Assembly: GCF_000282975.1 (NCBI RefSeq)
Contig: NZ_ALJC01000071.1
Span: forward strand, 1 to 56,322
Direction of reading: 5' to 3'
DNA length: 56,322 bases
Source: Pseudomonas psychrophila HA-4
GTDB lineage: Bacteria; Pseudomonadota; Gammaproteobacteria; Pseudomonadales; Pseudomonadaceae
Part shown: one piece after another, positions 44,537 through 53,445 of the stretch
Position numbering within the stretch: the first letter of the stretch is position 1
Layout: every line of letters begins with the position of its first letter
Notes under the pieces: model-generated
Databases searched by the model: none
Seen by the model: only the letters and a program-made list of their open reading frames with translations
What the model was told of the DNA's origin: nothing
Made by a program: the position numbers and the translations under genes

Positions 44537-45280
44537 ATGGACATCCTGTTAATCGAAGACGACCCGGTGCACCGGGCCTTCTTTAAAGAAGTGATAGAAA
44601 GCGCGCTGCCCGAGTGCGAGCGTTTGCTCGAAGCCGAGGACGGCCTGGTCGGCGAGCGCTTGGCCCATGAGTTTGCCATCACCTCCGTGGTCATGGACTT
44701 GCAGATGCCACGCCGCACAGGGGTTGAAGCAGCACGGGCCATTTGGCGCGAGCGCCCGCAGACCTCAATCATGTTTTGGTCCAACTACGCCGATGAAGCC
44801 TACGTGCGCGGCATATCACGCATCGTTCCCGAGGGTGCGGCCTACGGCTACATTCTCAAGACCGCCTCCGAAGATCGCCTGCGCCTAGCGCTGCGTAGCC
44901 TGTTTATCGAACAGCAATGCGTGATTGACCGTGAAGTGCGCGGGGTTCAGCAAAAAAGCCAGAACCTGCTGTTGGGCTTGACCGACACCGAATACGAAGT
45001 GCTGCAAGACATCGCGCTGGGCCTGACTGACCGCATCATCGCTCAGCGCCGCAATCTGTCGCTGCGCAGCGTGCAAAACCGCCTGCAACAGCTCTACGAA
45101 AAACTCGGCGTGCGCCAACCCACGGAAGACAGCGACAGCGGCCCAGCCTTTAACCTACGCGCCCGCGCGGTCAACGTGGCGCTGCTGCGCAAACTGCTGA
45201 ACCGCACTGCGCTGGAACAAGCCGAAATCGAGTTGCAGGAATGGCTCAAAGACCCGCGTTTCAACCACCTTTGGCACTGA
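44537..45280 (+). CDS. LuxR/NarL-type response regulator
   Basis: A 247-residue regulator. The receiver domain (about residues 1-125) has the acidic pair E7-D8-D9, phospho-acceptor D54 (VVMDLQMPRR) and lysine in YILKTAS. The LuxR helix-turn-helix (about 148-200) reads LTDTEYEVLQDIALGLTDRIIAQRRNLSLRSVQNRLQQLYEKLGV. A tail of about 45 residues beyond the usual LuxR end (AVNVALLRKLLNRTALEQAEIELQ) is unusual and probably helical. It is the partner of the kinase encoded 9 bases upstream. The DNA target is probably the divergent ABC operon promoter. Confidence 0.88.
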   Translation: MDILLIEDDPVHRAFFKEVIESALPECERLLEAEDGLVGERLAHEFAITSVVMDLQMPRRTGVEAARAIWRERPQTSIMFWSNYADEAYVRGISRIVPEGAAYGYILKTASEDRLRLALRSLFIEQQCVIDREVRGVQQKSQNLLLGLTDTEYEVLQDIALGLTDRIIAQRRNLSLRSVQNRLQQLYEKLGVRQPTEDSDSGPAFNLRARAVNVALLRKLLNRTALEQAEIELQEWLKDPRFNHLWH

Positions 45281-45360
45281 ACAAAAAAAGCCACAAACGG
45301 GCGCGGGTGCGCACATTCACATTTTTTTCACCCACGGCTGTTACTCTCCACTCCTTCTTT

Positions 45361-45510
45361 GGGGAGTAGCGGGCTGTCACTTGCGTGACGGCGCTCTGGT
45401 CAACATTCTCGGCAACCTGCCGTGGCCATGGCATCCAACCGGATTTGCGAGACCAACGACATACCTGTGCTGAAGTCGGGCGCGCAGGGTCATGTCGTTG
45501 TTTTCAAGCC
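45361..45510 (+). promoter_or_regulatory. Manganese riboswitch (yybP-ykoY type) in the mntP leader
   Basis: The leader before mntP holds the conserved pieces of this aptamer in order: GGGGAGTAGC (45361-45370), TCAACATTCTCGGCAA (45399-45414) and GCGAGACC (45447-45454), with pairing segments between. The family binds Mn2+ and turns on efflux genes. The 3' limit is approximate. A GC-rich segment follows up to the GTG start, so control of translation or anti-termination are both possible. Confidence 0.8.
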
Positions 45511-45526
45511 CGGCTGGACTGTAATC

Positions 45527-46096
45527 GTGAACGCCATTGCCCTGATTTTCCTAGCCTTTGCCATGTCAACGGATGCCTTTGCGGCGGCCATTGGGAAAGG
45601 TTCAAGCCTGCACAAACCGCGTTTTTGCGAAGCCCTGCGTACCGGCCTTATTTTTGGTGTGATTGAAGCCATCACCCCTGTCATCGGCTGGGCCATCGGT
45701 CAGGCCGCCAGCAGTTATGTGACCCAATGGGATCACTGGATCGCCTTCATCCTGCTGCTCGGGCTTGGGCTTTACATGATCTACAACGGCATTAAGCCCG
45801 AGGAAGAAGAACCCGAAGAAAAACCTGCGCAGCATTCCTTCTGGATTCTGGTGATCACTGCGATTGCGACCAGCATCGACGCGCTGGCGGTGGGGGTTGG
45901 CCTAGCGTTTGTCGACGTCAATATCTGGCTCGCGGCAGCGGCCATAGGCTTGGCAACCATGACCATGGTGATTATCGGCACCATGCTGGGCCGCGCCTTA
46001 GGCAGTCTGGTTGGCAAACGTGCGGAAATTATCGGAGGGGTGGTGCTGATGCTCGTCGGGGCGACGATCTTGTATGAGCATTTAAGCGCGGCGTAA
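45527..46096 (+). CDS. mntP: Manganese efflux pump MntP
   Basis: A 189-residue inner-membrane protein with six helices that exports Mn2+. The signature [23 protein letters not shown] and the second repeat [17 protein letters not shown] carry the conserved aspartates of the two half-repeats. The length matches the E. coli protein (188). GTG at 45527 is the start that gives the family N-terminus; frames starting further upstream would translate the riboswitch. Only a weak ribosome site (GGA) is visible. A strong hairpin follows, shared with the convergent sotB gene. Confidence 0.92.
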   Translation: MNAIALIFLAFAMSTDAFAAAIGKGSSLHKPRFCEALRTGLIFGVIEAITPVIGWAIGQAASSYVTQWDHWIAFILLLGLGLYMIYNGIKPEEEEPEEKPAQHSFWILVITAIATSIDALAVGVGLAFVDVNIWLAAAAIGLATMTMVIIGTMLGRALGSLVGKRAEIIGGVVLMLVGATILYEHLSAA

Positions 46097-46101
46097 AAAC
46101 C

Positions 46102-46136
46102 AAAGAGGAATCTGACAGTGCGTCAGATTCCTCTTT
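46102..46136. terminator. Bidirectional terminator between mntP and sotB
   Basis: A perfect 15-bp stem (AAAGAGGAATCTGAC and its complement) with the 5-base loop AGTGC, flanked by A-runs and T-runs on both sides. It sits between two convergent stop codons. Confidence 0.88.
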
Positions 46137-46144
46137 TCGTTAAC

Positions 46145-47329
46145 TCAACGTGCTGTGCCAGCGCGCGCCAGCCGGTACATCGTCCAACTGTAGAAAACCA
46201 GAGCCAGCGTGGCCAATGTGCCGCCTGCGAGGCCCACATAAGCAAACCCCAACTGGCCACCCACCCAACTGCCCAGCAGCGCACCACCGCCGATGCCGAT
46301 GTTGTAGATCCCTGAAAACATCGCCATCGCAACGTCGGTCGCGTCGGGTGCCAAGGTCAATACTTTCGACTGCAGGGCCAGGCCAAAGCTCATAATCGCA
46401 ATGCCCCAAAGAATGCTCAGAACGCTCAGCGATTCGACCCAGCCACTGGCTGGCAACAGCAACAACAAGCACAGCGCTAGCAACCCCACCGCAGTCAACA
46501 GAAAGCCCTGAGGGTTGTATTTGTGAAACCAACTGAAGCACAGGGAGCCGATAATCCCAGCTCCTCCGAACAACAGCAGAATCAAGGTCACGGTATTGCT
46601 GGTCATGCCTGCGGTCCCTTCGACAAAGGGTTCGACATAGCTGTACGCGGTAAATTGGGCGGTAACGACTACGGCAGTCAGTACATAAATCGCCACCAGT
46701 GCAGGACGCTTGAACAGCACCGGCAAACTTCTCAACGAGCCCGAGTTCTGGCTAGGCAGCAGCGGCAAGGTGCGGGTGAGCCACAACACCAATAATCCGG
46801 CCAGTGCTGCAATGACCAAGAACGTGGTGCGCCAACCCATGGCCTCGCCCAGCAAACGCCCTAGCGGCACCCCCAATACCATCGCCAGCGACGTACCGGT
46901 GGCCAGCAAACCCAGTGCTTGCACCTGCTTGCCTTCCGGGGCGAGGCGCACGGCCAGAGATGCGGTAATGGACCAAAACAGTGCATGGGACAGCGCCACG
47001 CCAATCCGGCTCAGCAGCAAAATACCGAAATTGGTCGCGACGCTGGACAGCAGATGGCTGACGATAAACAGAGCGAATAGCACCAGCAACAGCTTGCGGC
47101 GCTCGACGTTGCGCGTCACCAGCATGATTGGCAGCGAAGTCAGGGACACCACCCACGCGTATATCGTCAGCATTAACCCGACGTTGGCAGTGGTCATGTC
47201 AAAACTGGCACCAATGGCGCTCAGCAGGCCTACAGGGACAAATTCAGTGGTATTGAACACAAACGCGGCCAGCGCCAGTGCGATGACTGGTTGCCAATTT
47301 GTGCTTGGTGTCGCGGGGGAATTGCTCAT
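46145..47329 (-). CDS. sotB: Sugar efflux MFS transporter SotB
   Basis: A 394-residue major facilitator of the drug/sugar exporter (DHA1) group. Twelve helices; key segments are [18 protein letters not shown] at helix 1, [25 protein letters not shown] (motif A-like loop) and [20 protein letters not shown]. The pattern and length match SotB/YdeA proteins, which export arabinose and other sugars. The ATG is at 47329. It stands alone, with a shared terminator downstream. Confidence 0.88.
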   Translation of the reverse strand: MSNSPATPSTNWQPVIALALAAFVFNTTEFVPVGLLSAIGASFDMTTANVGLMLTIYAWVVSLTSLPIMLVTRNVERRKLLLVLFALFIVSHLLSSVATNFGILLLSRIGVALSHALFWSITASLAVRLAPEGKQVQALGLLATGTSLAMVLGVPLGRLLGEAMGWRTTFLVIAALAGLLVLWLTRTLPLLPSQNSGSLRSLPVLFKRPALVAIYVLTAVVVTAQFTAYSYVEPFVEGTAGMTSNTVTLILLLFGGAGIIGSLCFSWFHKYNPQGFLLTAVGLLALCLLLLLPASGWVESLSVLSILWGIAIMSFGLALQSKVLTLAPDATDVAMAMFSGIYNIGIGGGALLGSWVGGQLGFAYVGLAGGTLATLALVFYSWTMYRLARAGTAR

Positions 47330-47492
47330 TTAAAGGCTGCACTACTCGCTATCGATGATCAGACAGGCTCGTGATTTGGCTGCCTTTGCAAACAGCTTAG
47401 TCAGAACCCCACTGGGCAGCATTCTATAGCGTTCGCAAAGGTCTGTAAGTGAACAGTGAGGGCGCTTGGCAATTGTTTAGAACATCGCAACC

Positions 47493-47518
47493 TCAGGATT
47501 CAAACGTTTGAATCCTGA
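47493..47518. promoter_or_regulatory. Perfect 26-bp palindrome upstream of the MFS gene
   Basis: The 13-base arm TCAGGATTCAAAC is followed directly by its exact complement. It lies 64 bases before the MFS ATG. It could be an operator or, in RNA, a 5' hairpin. In the gap 47330-47582 (253 bases) I see nothing else except AAGGAGG at 47539-47545, which has no start codon at usable distance. Confidence 0.55.
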
Positions 47519-47582
47519 CCTCCACAAACAACCTGCTATTAAGGAGGACGACAACAATAACCGACCCGCAAGGACTCACCCA

Positions 47583-48818
47583 ATGCCCTCCTCTGCACCT
47601 GCCGCTCCTCGCACCTCCAATGGGGTGTTTGGCCTCTTCTGCCTGGGCAGCTACTTCTTATCCGTGTCGTATGGCACCACGTTTTTATTGGCCATGATGC
47701 TCAGCGCCCATGGCGGCAGCGAATCCGACGCAGGCACGATTATTTCTGTGGCCATGTTCAGTACCTTCGCCGCCGTGATCTTCTCCGGGCATTTGACTGA
47801 CCTGTTTGGTGCCCCCAAAGCCATCGCCGCCGGGGCCGTGCTACTGGCTGGCGCGTGCCTGGGTTTTGCCAGCGTCCAGACCTTTGGCAGCGCAATGTTG
47901 CTATTTGGCTTGCTGCTGGGGTTGGGCTGGGGCGTGTTCTACACCTTGGGGCCGATCATCGTGGCGATGATTATCGAACCTGCACGTCGCGTTAAGTATT
48001 TTGCTTTGCTCTCGGGCAGCATGCTAACCGGCATCGGCACAGGTCCCCTGATCGGACGTGCCAGCGAGGCGCTGGGCTACCCCGTGGAATCAGCGTTTGT
48101 GATGGCCGCAATTGCGAGCCTGCTGGGCGGCCTTGCTTTTCTCTTTATTGGCCCGAAAATCAAGCGCCAAAGTAGCCTAATCGGGCCAGTAAGCGTGTGC
48201 AAAATAACCCCGCGCGCTGCCGTGGCCGTGTTGGGCTCAAAAGCGCTATTCGCCATCATCATGGTCGGTCTGGGTGGCGCTATTTTCGGCGGATTGTCGA
48301 GTTTTCAAACCTCTTACGCGACGCTTAATCACCTGGACTATTCGCTGTTCTTTCTAGGCTTCATGGGCGCAGCTATTTCCTGCCGCCTATTGATCGCAGG
48401 TTTCATCATCAAGCGTGATCCTTACGTAATGGCCTGCGTATTGACCGCCTTGATTGTGGTGTCGGTGCTGATGTTCATGTTCTCCGTGCACACCAGCGCG
48501 ACGTATGTAATGGCGGCCATCACCCTTGGCGTGGGTTACGGCCTGACCTACTCGGTGATTAACGGGCTGGCCGCCAACGAGGCGCCGGCCGGGTACACCT
48601 CACAATCGCTGCTGTTGTTCAGCCTGGCGTATTTTGTGGGTGTGTTCGGCTTTCCGTGGCTGGCGGGGCACGTGATCGTTACATACGGCATCCCTGCCCT
48701 GCTTTCGATCATTCTGGTCATCGCACTGTGTAACTGGGCAATCACGGTTAGCCGTCTATTGTGGCGGCGCCTGTGTCAGTCGAAACCAACCAGCCATCAG
48801 GTATCTGCGCGGGATTGA
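47583..48818 (+). CDS. MFS transporter of unknown substrate, convergent with nikR
   Basis: A 411-residue major facilitator protein with about 12 helices. Visible are FSGHLTDLFGAPKAIAAGAVLLAG (motif A region), LGLGWGVFYTLGPIIVAMII and YGLTYSVINGLAANEAPAGYTSQSLL. The ATG at 47583 has AAGGA upstream. The 3' end overlaps the nikR 3' end by 22 bases on opposite strands. Proximity to nickel genes may be chance: no nickel or metallophore signature is visible. A large perfect palindrome upstream suggests a dedicated regulator that is not encoded alongside. Confidence 0.75.
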   Translation: MPSSAPAAPRTSNGVFGLFCLGSYFLSVSYGTTFLLAMMLSAHGGSESDAGTIISVAMFSTFAAVIFSGHLTDLFGAPKAIAAGAVLLAGACLGFASVQTFGSAMLLFGLLLGLGWGVFYTLGPIIVAMIIEPARRVKYFALLSGSMLTGIGTGPLIGRASEALGYPVESAFVMAAIASLLGGLAFLFIGPKIKRQSSLIGPVSVCKITPRAAVAVLGSKALFAIIMVGLGGAIFGGLSSFQTSYATLNHLDYSLFFLGFMGAAISCRLLIAGFIIKRDPYVMACVLTALIVVSVLMFMFSVHTSATYVMAAITLGVGYGLTYSVINGLAANEAPAGYTSQSLLLFSLAYFVGVFGFPWLAGHVIVTYGIPALLSIILVIALCNWAITVSRLLWRRLCQSKPTSHQVSARD

Positions 48819-49222
48819 TCGACCTCGCTTAACGGAATGATTTGCGCGCTGCCATGCCGTACCCCGCGTTCGGCCATGATGTGGCGCGCCAGCTCCGACA
48901 CGTCACCGACGGTGCCCTTGAGCACCGAGACTTCCATGCATTTGCCCTGATCAAGGTGGACATGCAGGGTCGATAAGGTCAGGTCATGGTGCTCATGAAA
49001 TGCGCTGTTCAGGCGTTTGGACAGTTCCCGGGTACCGTGGTCATAAACGTAACTCAAGGTGGCCACACAGGCGGCTTGCGGGTCGCCGCCTTCCTCACCC
49101 AGTAACCCGGCACGCAATAAATCGCGTATGGCCTCGGATCGACCCTGATAGCCGTGGGCGTCCACACGCTCGTCAATAGCTGTCAGCAAGGCTTCGTCCA
49201 GCGAAATGGTGATCCTTTGCAT
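48797..49222 (-). CDS. nikR: Nickel-responsive regulator NikR
   Basis: A 141-residue ribbon-helix-helix repressor. DNA-binding residues 1-45 include MQRITISLDEALLTAIDE and RSEAIRDLLR. The ACT-like metal domain has the four high-affinity nickel ligands at the same numbers as in E. coli: H76, H87, H89 and C95 (STLHVHLDQGKCMEV). With nickel it represses the nik transporter. The ATG at 49222 gives the family N-terminus. A NikR operator begins 17 bases upstream of its own start, so autoregulation is likely. Confidence 0.95.
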   Translation of the reverse strand: MQRITISLDEALLTAIDERVDAHGYQGRSEAIRDLLRAGLLGEEGGDPQAACVATLSYVYDHGTRELSKRLNSAFHEHHDLTLSTLHVHLDQGKCMEVSVLKGTVGDVSELARHIMAERGVRHGSAQIIPLSEVDQSRADT

Positions 49223-49238
49223 GTAATTAGCCTCGCAG

Positions 49239-49266
49239 TTATGAACTTTTGACATAGACTTCATAC
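49239..49266. promoter_or_regulatory. NikR operator between nikR and nikA
   Basis: TTATGA-N16-TCATAC differs at one base from the E. coli NikR consensus GTATGA-N16-TCATAC. The spacer contains TTGACA (49249-49254), a perfect -35 hexamer facing nikA, though a good -10 is not evident. Bound NikR would cover the nikA promoter and the nikR leader. Confidence 0.8.
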
Positions 49267-49313
49267 CCAACACGTGAAAAGGCTAAAGGCCATCAACTTT
49301 TGGGAGACGCAGT

Positions 49314-50888
49314 GTGAAGCAGTCACGGACGAAAAAACAGCTTGCCCTATTGATCCTTGGTGCCTGTCTGAGCGCCGCTGTCACACCCGCCTTTAGTGCC
49401 GACCCGGCCCCCACTCTGACCTATTCGTGGCCAACCAATGCCGGGCCGCTGGACCCCAGAGGCTATTCCCCAAACCAGATGTACGCGCAGGCAATGGTGT
49501 ACGAACCCTTGGTGCGCTATACCGCGCAAGGCACGCTCGAACCTTGGCTCGCCACACACTGGACAGTGTCGCCCGATGGCAAGACGTACACCTTCACCTT
49601 GCGTGACGGTGTGAAGTTCAGCGATGGCAGCCCGTTCAATGCGGCGGCGGCCAAAGCCAATTTGGATGCGGTGCTGGCCAACAGCAAGCGCCATCAGTGG
49701 ATGGAACTGGTCTCAACCCTGGAGCGCGTGGAAGCCCCGGACGAACACACGCTGGTGCTGCAACTCAAGCACCCGTATTACCCAACCTTGATGGAACTGG
49801 CGCAAGTACGCCCATTGCGTTTTGCCGCCCCCGACGCCAAGCCCGGTACACCGGTGGGTACCGGCCCTTGGGTGTTGACGCAAACCCGGCGCGGCGAATA
49901 CGACCGTTTCGACCGCAACGAACACTACTGGGGCGCACAACCGGCTTATGGCTCGGTGGTTGTCAAGGTCATTTCCGATCCGGACAGCCGCGCCATCGCC
50001 TTGCAGACCGGCGAGCTGGACCTGATTCAGGGCGCCGAGGGCGAAATATCCCCTGGCACGTTTGTGCGGCTGCGCGACTCGGGCTTCAAGGCCGCCATTT
50101 CAGCGCCCTTGGCCACCCGCACAGTAGCGATGAACACCGGTCTGGCACCGACCAATGAGTTGGCAGTGCGTCAGGCCATCAATCAGGCCGTGGACAAAGA
50201 CACCATCATCGCCAAGGTGCTGCACGGCTTGGAACCGCGCGCCGATGCGCTGTTTGCCAGCAACATGCCGTACGCCAATCTGGGCCTCAAGGCCTTGCCT
50301 TACGACCCGCAGCACGCTCGGCAACGGCTCGATGAGGCGGGCTGGAAACTCCCACCCGGTAAAACCATCCGCGTCAAAGACGGCGAGCCACTGAGCATTG
50401 AGCTGGTCTTTCTGGGCACCAGCGCGTTGCAAAAGAGCTTGGCTGAAATTATTCAGGGCCAACTGGCCAACGTCGGTATTGCGGTCAAATTGCGCGCCGA
50501 AGAAGACGGCGCTCTGGTGCAGCGTCAGCGCGAAGGCCGCTTCGGCATGATCTTCGCTGACACCTGGGGTGCGCCTTACGACCCGCACTCGTTCGTCAGT
50601 TCCATGCGCTATGCCGGCCATGCCGATTACATGGCGCAGCGCGGGCTGCCAATGAAAGACGCGATCGACCACAAAATCGCCGAAGTCTTTGCCCAGACCG
50701 ACGAGACCCAACGCGCTGAGGGTTACCGCGAGATCCTCAGCACGCTGCATGATCAGGCGGTGTACCTGCCGATCTCGCACCTCACAGCCATCAGTGTCAG
50801 CGGTAAAAATGTCGACAACGTGCAGTTCGGCAGCACGCTGTTTGACGTGCCGTTTGAAGTCATGCGCCCTGCCACCGGGAAGCCCTAA
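49314..50888 (+). CDS. nikA: Nickel ABC transporter periplasmic binding protein
   Basis: A 524-residue SBP family 5 protein with signal peptide (residues 1-29, ending AFSA). The NikA features include LTYSWPTNAGPLDPRGYSPNQMYAQAMVYEPLVRY, WTVSPDGKTYTFTLRDGVKFSDG and GEYDRFDRNEHYWG. It binds chelated nickel in the periplasm and passes it to NikBC. GTG at 49314 with GGGAG upstream is the start. First gene of nikABCDE; nikB follows after 3 bases. Controlled by the NikR operator upstream. Confidence 0.94.
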   Translation: MKQSRTKKQLALLILGACLSAAVTPAFSADPAPTLTYSWPTNAGPLDPRGYSPNQMYAQAMVYEPLVRYTAQGTLEPWLATHWTVSPDGKTYTFTLRDGVKFSDGSPFNAAAAKANLDAVLANSKRHQWMELVSTLERVEAPDEHTLVLQLKHPYYPTLMELAQVRPLRFAAPDAKPGTPVGTGPWVLTQTRRGEYDRFDRNEHYWGAQPAYGSVVVKVISDPDSRAIALQTGELDLIQGAEGEISPGTFVRLRDSGFKAAISAPLATRTVAMNTGLAPTNELAVRQAINQAVDKDTIIAKVLHGLEPRADALFASNMPYANLGLKALPYDPQHARQRLDEAGWKLPPGKTIRVKDGEPLSIELVFLGTSALQKSLAEIIQGQLANVGIAVKLRAEEDGALVQRQREGRFGMIFADTWGAPYDPHSFVSSMRYAGHADYMAQRGLPMKDAIDHKIAEVFAQTDETQRAEGYREILSTLHDQAVYLPISHLTAISVSGKNVDNVQFGSTLFDVPFEVMRPATGKP

Positions 50889-50891
50889 ATC

Positions 50892-51833
50892 ATGCTGCGC
50901 TATATTGTTTTGCGGCTGGTGCTGCTGATCCCGGTGCTGCTGGGGGTGTCATTGATCGTCTTTGTGCTGCTGCATCTGGGCAATGGCGACCCCGCGCTGG
51001 ACTATCTGCGTTTGTCGCAGATTCCGCCCACCGATGCGGCACTCGCCGAAGCCCGGCATGCCCTGGGCCTGGACCGACCACTGCCGGAGCAGTACTTCAC
51101 TTGGCTGTGGAACGCCGTACACCTAGACTTCGGGGTCTCATACATCACCGGGCGACCCGTGCTGGAGGACCTGCTCTATTACCTGCCCGCCACCTTGCAA
51201 CTGGGCGGACTGGCGCTGCTTGTGACGCTGCTGATGAGTATTCCGCTCGGCCTCGCGGCGGCACGCTGGAAAGGTCGTTGGCCGGATCAGGTGGTGCGCT
51301 TTATCACGTTTATCGGGGTGTCGATGCCCAACTTCTGGCTGGCATTCCTGCTGATTGCCCTGCTCTCGCTGTGGCTGGGTTGGTTGCCGCCCATGGGCCG
51401 TGGCGGGCCGGAGCATCTGATCATGCCGGTGCTGGCCATCGCCCTGATGTCGATGTCAATCAATGCCCGCCTGTTGCGGGCCAGCCTGCTGGATGTACGC
51501 CAGCACCGGCATGTGTTCTATGCCCGGGCTCGCGGCCTGAATGAACGGCAAGTGTGGCGCGACCATATTCTGCGTAACGCGTGGATGCCGCTGGTGACCG
51601 CCACCGGCATGCACATTGGCGAGTTGCTAGGCGGCGCACTCGTCATCGAAACCATCTTTGCTTGGCCCGGGGTCGGGCGCTTCGCGGTCAGCGCAGTGCT
51701 CAATCGTGACTTCCCGGTGATGCAGTGCTTCACGCTGTTGCTGACCACCCTGCTGGTGTTGTGCAACCTGGTGGTCGACATTTGCTACGCCTGGCTTGAC
51801 CCGCGTACGCGCCTATCGGGGGTGATGGCATGA
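50892..51833 (+). CDS. nikB: Nickel ABC transporter permease NikB
   Basis: A 313-residue inner-membrane permease of the oligopeptide/nickel family. The N-terminal helix is [19 protein letters not shown]. The coupling motif region reads [38 protein letters not shown] final helix ends in [10 protein letters not shown]. It pairs with NikC to form the channel. Its stop overlaps the nikC start (51830-51833, ATGA). Confidence 0.95.
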   Translation: MLRYIVLRLVLLIPVLLGVSLIVFVLLHLGNGDPALDYLRLSQIPPTDAALAEARHALGLDRPLPEQYFTWLWNAVHLDFGVSYITGRPVLEDLLYYLPATLQLGGLALLVTLLMSIPLGLAAARWKGRWPDQVVRFITFIGVSMPNFWLAFLLIALLSLWLGWLPPMGRGGPEHLIMPVLAIALMSMSINARLLRASLLDVRQHRHVFYARARGLNERQVWRDHILRNAWMPLVTATGMHIGELLGGALVIETIFAWPGVGRFAVSAVLNRDFPVMQCFTLLLTTLLVLCNLVVDICYAWLDPRTRLSGVMA

Positions 51834-52675
51834 ATGCATTAAGTACAGTGTTATCCGGCAAAAAAGGCGGGTTGCGGGTCGGTTATGTGCTGGTTGGCGT
51901 GCTACTGCTACTCGCGTTGTTCGGCGCTTGGGTCGCGCCGTATGACGCCACGCTGGTGAACCTCGACGATCGCTTGCTCCCCGCCAGCACAAGCCATTGG
52001 CTGGGCACTGATCATCTGGGGCGAGACGTACTTTCACGACTCATTGTCGGTACGCAATTGTCACTGGGCAGCGTAGTGCTGGTGCTTGCCTTGGTGTTGA
52101 TTCTTGGGGTGACGATTGGCGGCGTTGCCGGAATCGTCGGCGGTAAGGTCGACATGTTTCTGATGCGCCTGTGTGACATGTTTCTGACCTTCCCCACTCT
52201 GGTGCTGGCGTTCTTTCTGATTGCCCTGCTGGGTACCGGGCTGACCAACGTGATCATTGCCATCGCGCTGTCGCACTGGGCCTGGTATGCGCGGATGGTG
52301 CGCGGCATGGTGCTGGCCCAGCGCAATCGTGACTACGTGCTGGCGTCGCGTCTGGCCGGGGCTTCACGCCTGACCCGCCTGCGCCAGCATGTGATGCCCA
52401 ACGTTGTGGGCCAATTGCTGGTGCTGGCCTCAATGGACATTGGTCACATGATGCTGCATGTCTCGGGGCTGTCCTTTCTGGGGCTGGGCGTGAGCCCACC
52501 CACGCCGGAATGGGGAGTGATGATCAATGATTCCAAGGAATTTATCTGGACCCACCCACAACTGTTGCTGTGGCCAGGCTTGATGATCTTTATCTCAGTG
52601 ATGGCTTTCAACCTGCTCGGTGACGCCTTGCGTGATCGGCTCGACCCCAGCGTCCTGGCGGAGATCAAAGAATGA
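51830..52675 (+). CDS. nikC: Nickel ABC transporter permease NikC
   Basis: A 281-residue permease. It has [24 protein letters not shown] after the first helix and the EAA-type coupling loop [27 protein letters not shown]. The end, [13 protein letters not shown], is typical of DppC/NikC subunits. Both ends overlap neighbouring nik genes by four bases, giving coupled translation and matched amounts of the two channel subunits. Confidence 0.95.
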   Translation: MNALSTVLSGKKGGLRVGYVLVGVLLLLALFGAWVAPYDATLVNLDDRLLPASTSHWLGTDHLGRDVLSRLIVGTQLSLGSVVLVLALVLILGVTIGGVAGIVGGKVDMFLMRLCDMFLTFPTLVLAFFLIALLGTGLTNVIIAIALSHWAWYARMVRGMVLAQRNRDYVLASRLAGASRLTRLRQHVMPNVVGQLLVLASMDIGHMMLHVSGLSFLGLGVSPPTPEWGVMINDSKEFIWTHPQLLLWPGLMIFISVMAFNLLGDALRDRLDPSVLAEIKE

Positions 52676-53445
52676 CCCGAACCCTGAGTATTCAAGGCCT
52701 GAGCCTCAAACACCAACAACGCACACTGGTCGATCAACTGGACCTCACACTCAAGGCGGGTCAGGTGCATGCTCTGGTGGGTGCCAGCGGTTCGGGCAAA
52801 TCACTGACGTGTCTGGGCATCCTCGACTTGCTGCCACCGGGCGTACACGGCAGCGGCGCCATCTTGCGCCTGGATGGGCACGTGGTGCAGCCCGCCCACC
52901 TGCGTGGGCGCGAGGTGGCGCTGGTGCTGCAAAACCCGCGCAGTGCCTTTAACCCGGTGCGCTCGCTGCGCCAGCATGCACTGGAAACGTTACACACCCG
53001 CAACGTGCGCGGGGCGCAGGCCGATCAATTGATCCTCGACACCTTGCATGAAGTCGGGCTTTTCGATGGGCAGCGAATTCTCGATTCGTTTGCCTTTCAA
53101 CTCAGCGGCGGCATGTTGCAACGGGTCATGATTGCCCTCGCCTTGCTGGCCGACAGCCATTTCTTACTGGCTGACGAGCCCACCAGCGACCTTGACGTGG
53201 TGGCGCAAGCGCGTTTTCTCGACTTGCTGGAGCGGTTGGTGGCGCAACGTAACCTCGGCGTGTTGTTGATCACCCATGACATGGGCGTCGTGGCACGCTG
53301 CGCCGATCAGGTGTCGGTGATGGCCCACGGACGAATCGTCGAACAGGCCGATGTACACACCCTGTTCCACGCCCCCCAAAGTGAAGAAGCGCGCACGCTG
53401 CTGGCGGCGCACCACGCATTAACCATGGAAGCCTGTACGCCATGA
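52672..53445 (+). CDS. nikD: Nickel ABC transporter ATPase NikD
   Basis: A 257-residue ATPase with Walker A GASGSGKS (37-44), signature FQLSGGMLQRVMIALALL, Walker B FLLADEPTSDLD and the switch histidine in LLITHDMGVV. The short C-terminus, without the cysteine-containing extension of Dpp/Opp ATPases, fits NikD. Overlaps nikC and nikE by four bases each. Confidence 0.95.
   Translation: MTRTLSIQGLSLKHQQRTLVDQLDLTLKAGQVHALVGASGSGKSLTCLGILDLLPPGVHGSGAILRLDGHVVQPAHLRGREVALVLQNPRSAFNPVRSLRQHALETLHTRNVRGAQADQLILDTLHEVGLFDGQRILDSFAFQLSGGMLQRVMIALALLADSHFLLADEPTSDLDVVAQARFLDLLERLVAQRNLGVLLITHDMGVVARCADQVSVMAHGRIVEQADVHTLFHAPQSEEARTLLAAHHALTMEACTP

Noticed and set aside
45422..45526. An upstream N-terminal extension of MntP.
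   Set aside because: It would lie in the conserved riboswitch aptamer, and the family N-terminus begins at the GTG at 45527.
47583..48818. The MFS protein as a nickel or metallophore exporter.
   Set aside because: Only its position next to nikR suggests this; no metal-binding motif, NikR site or metallophore synthesis gene is nearby.
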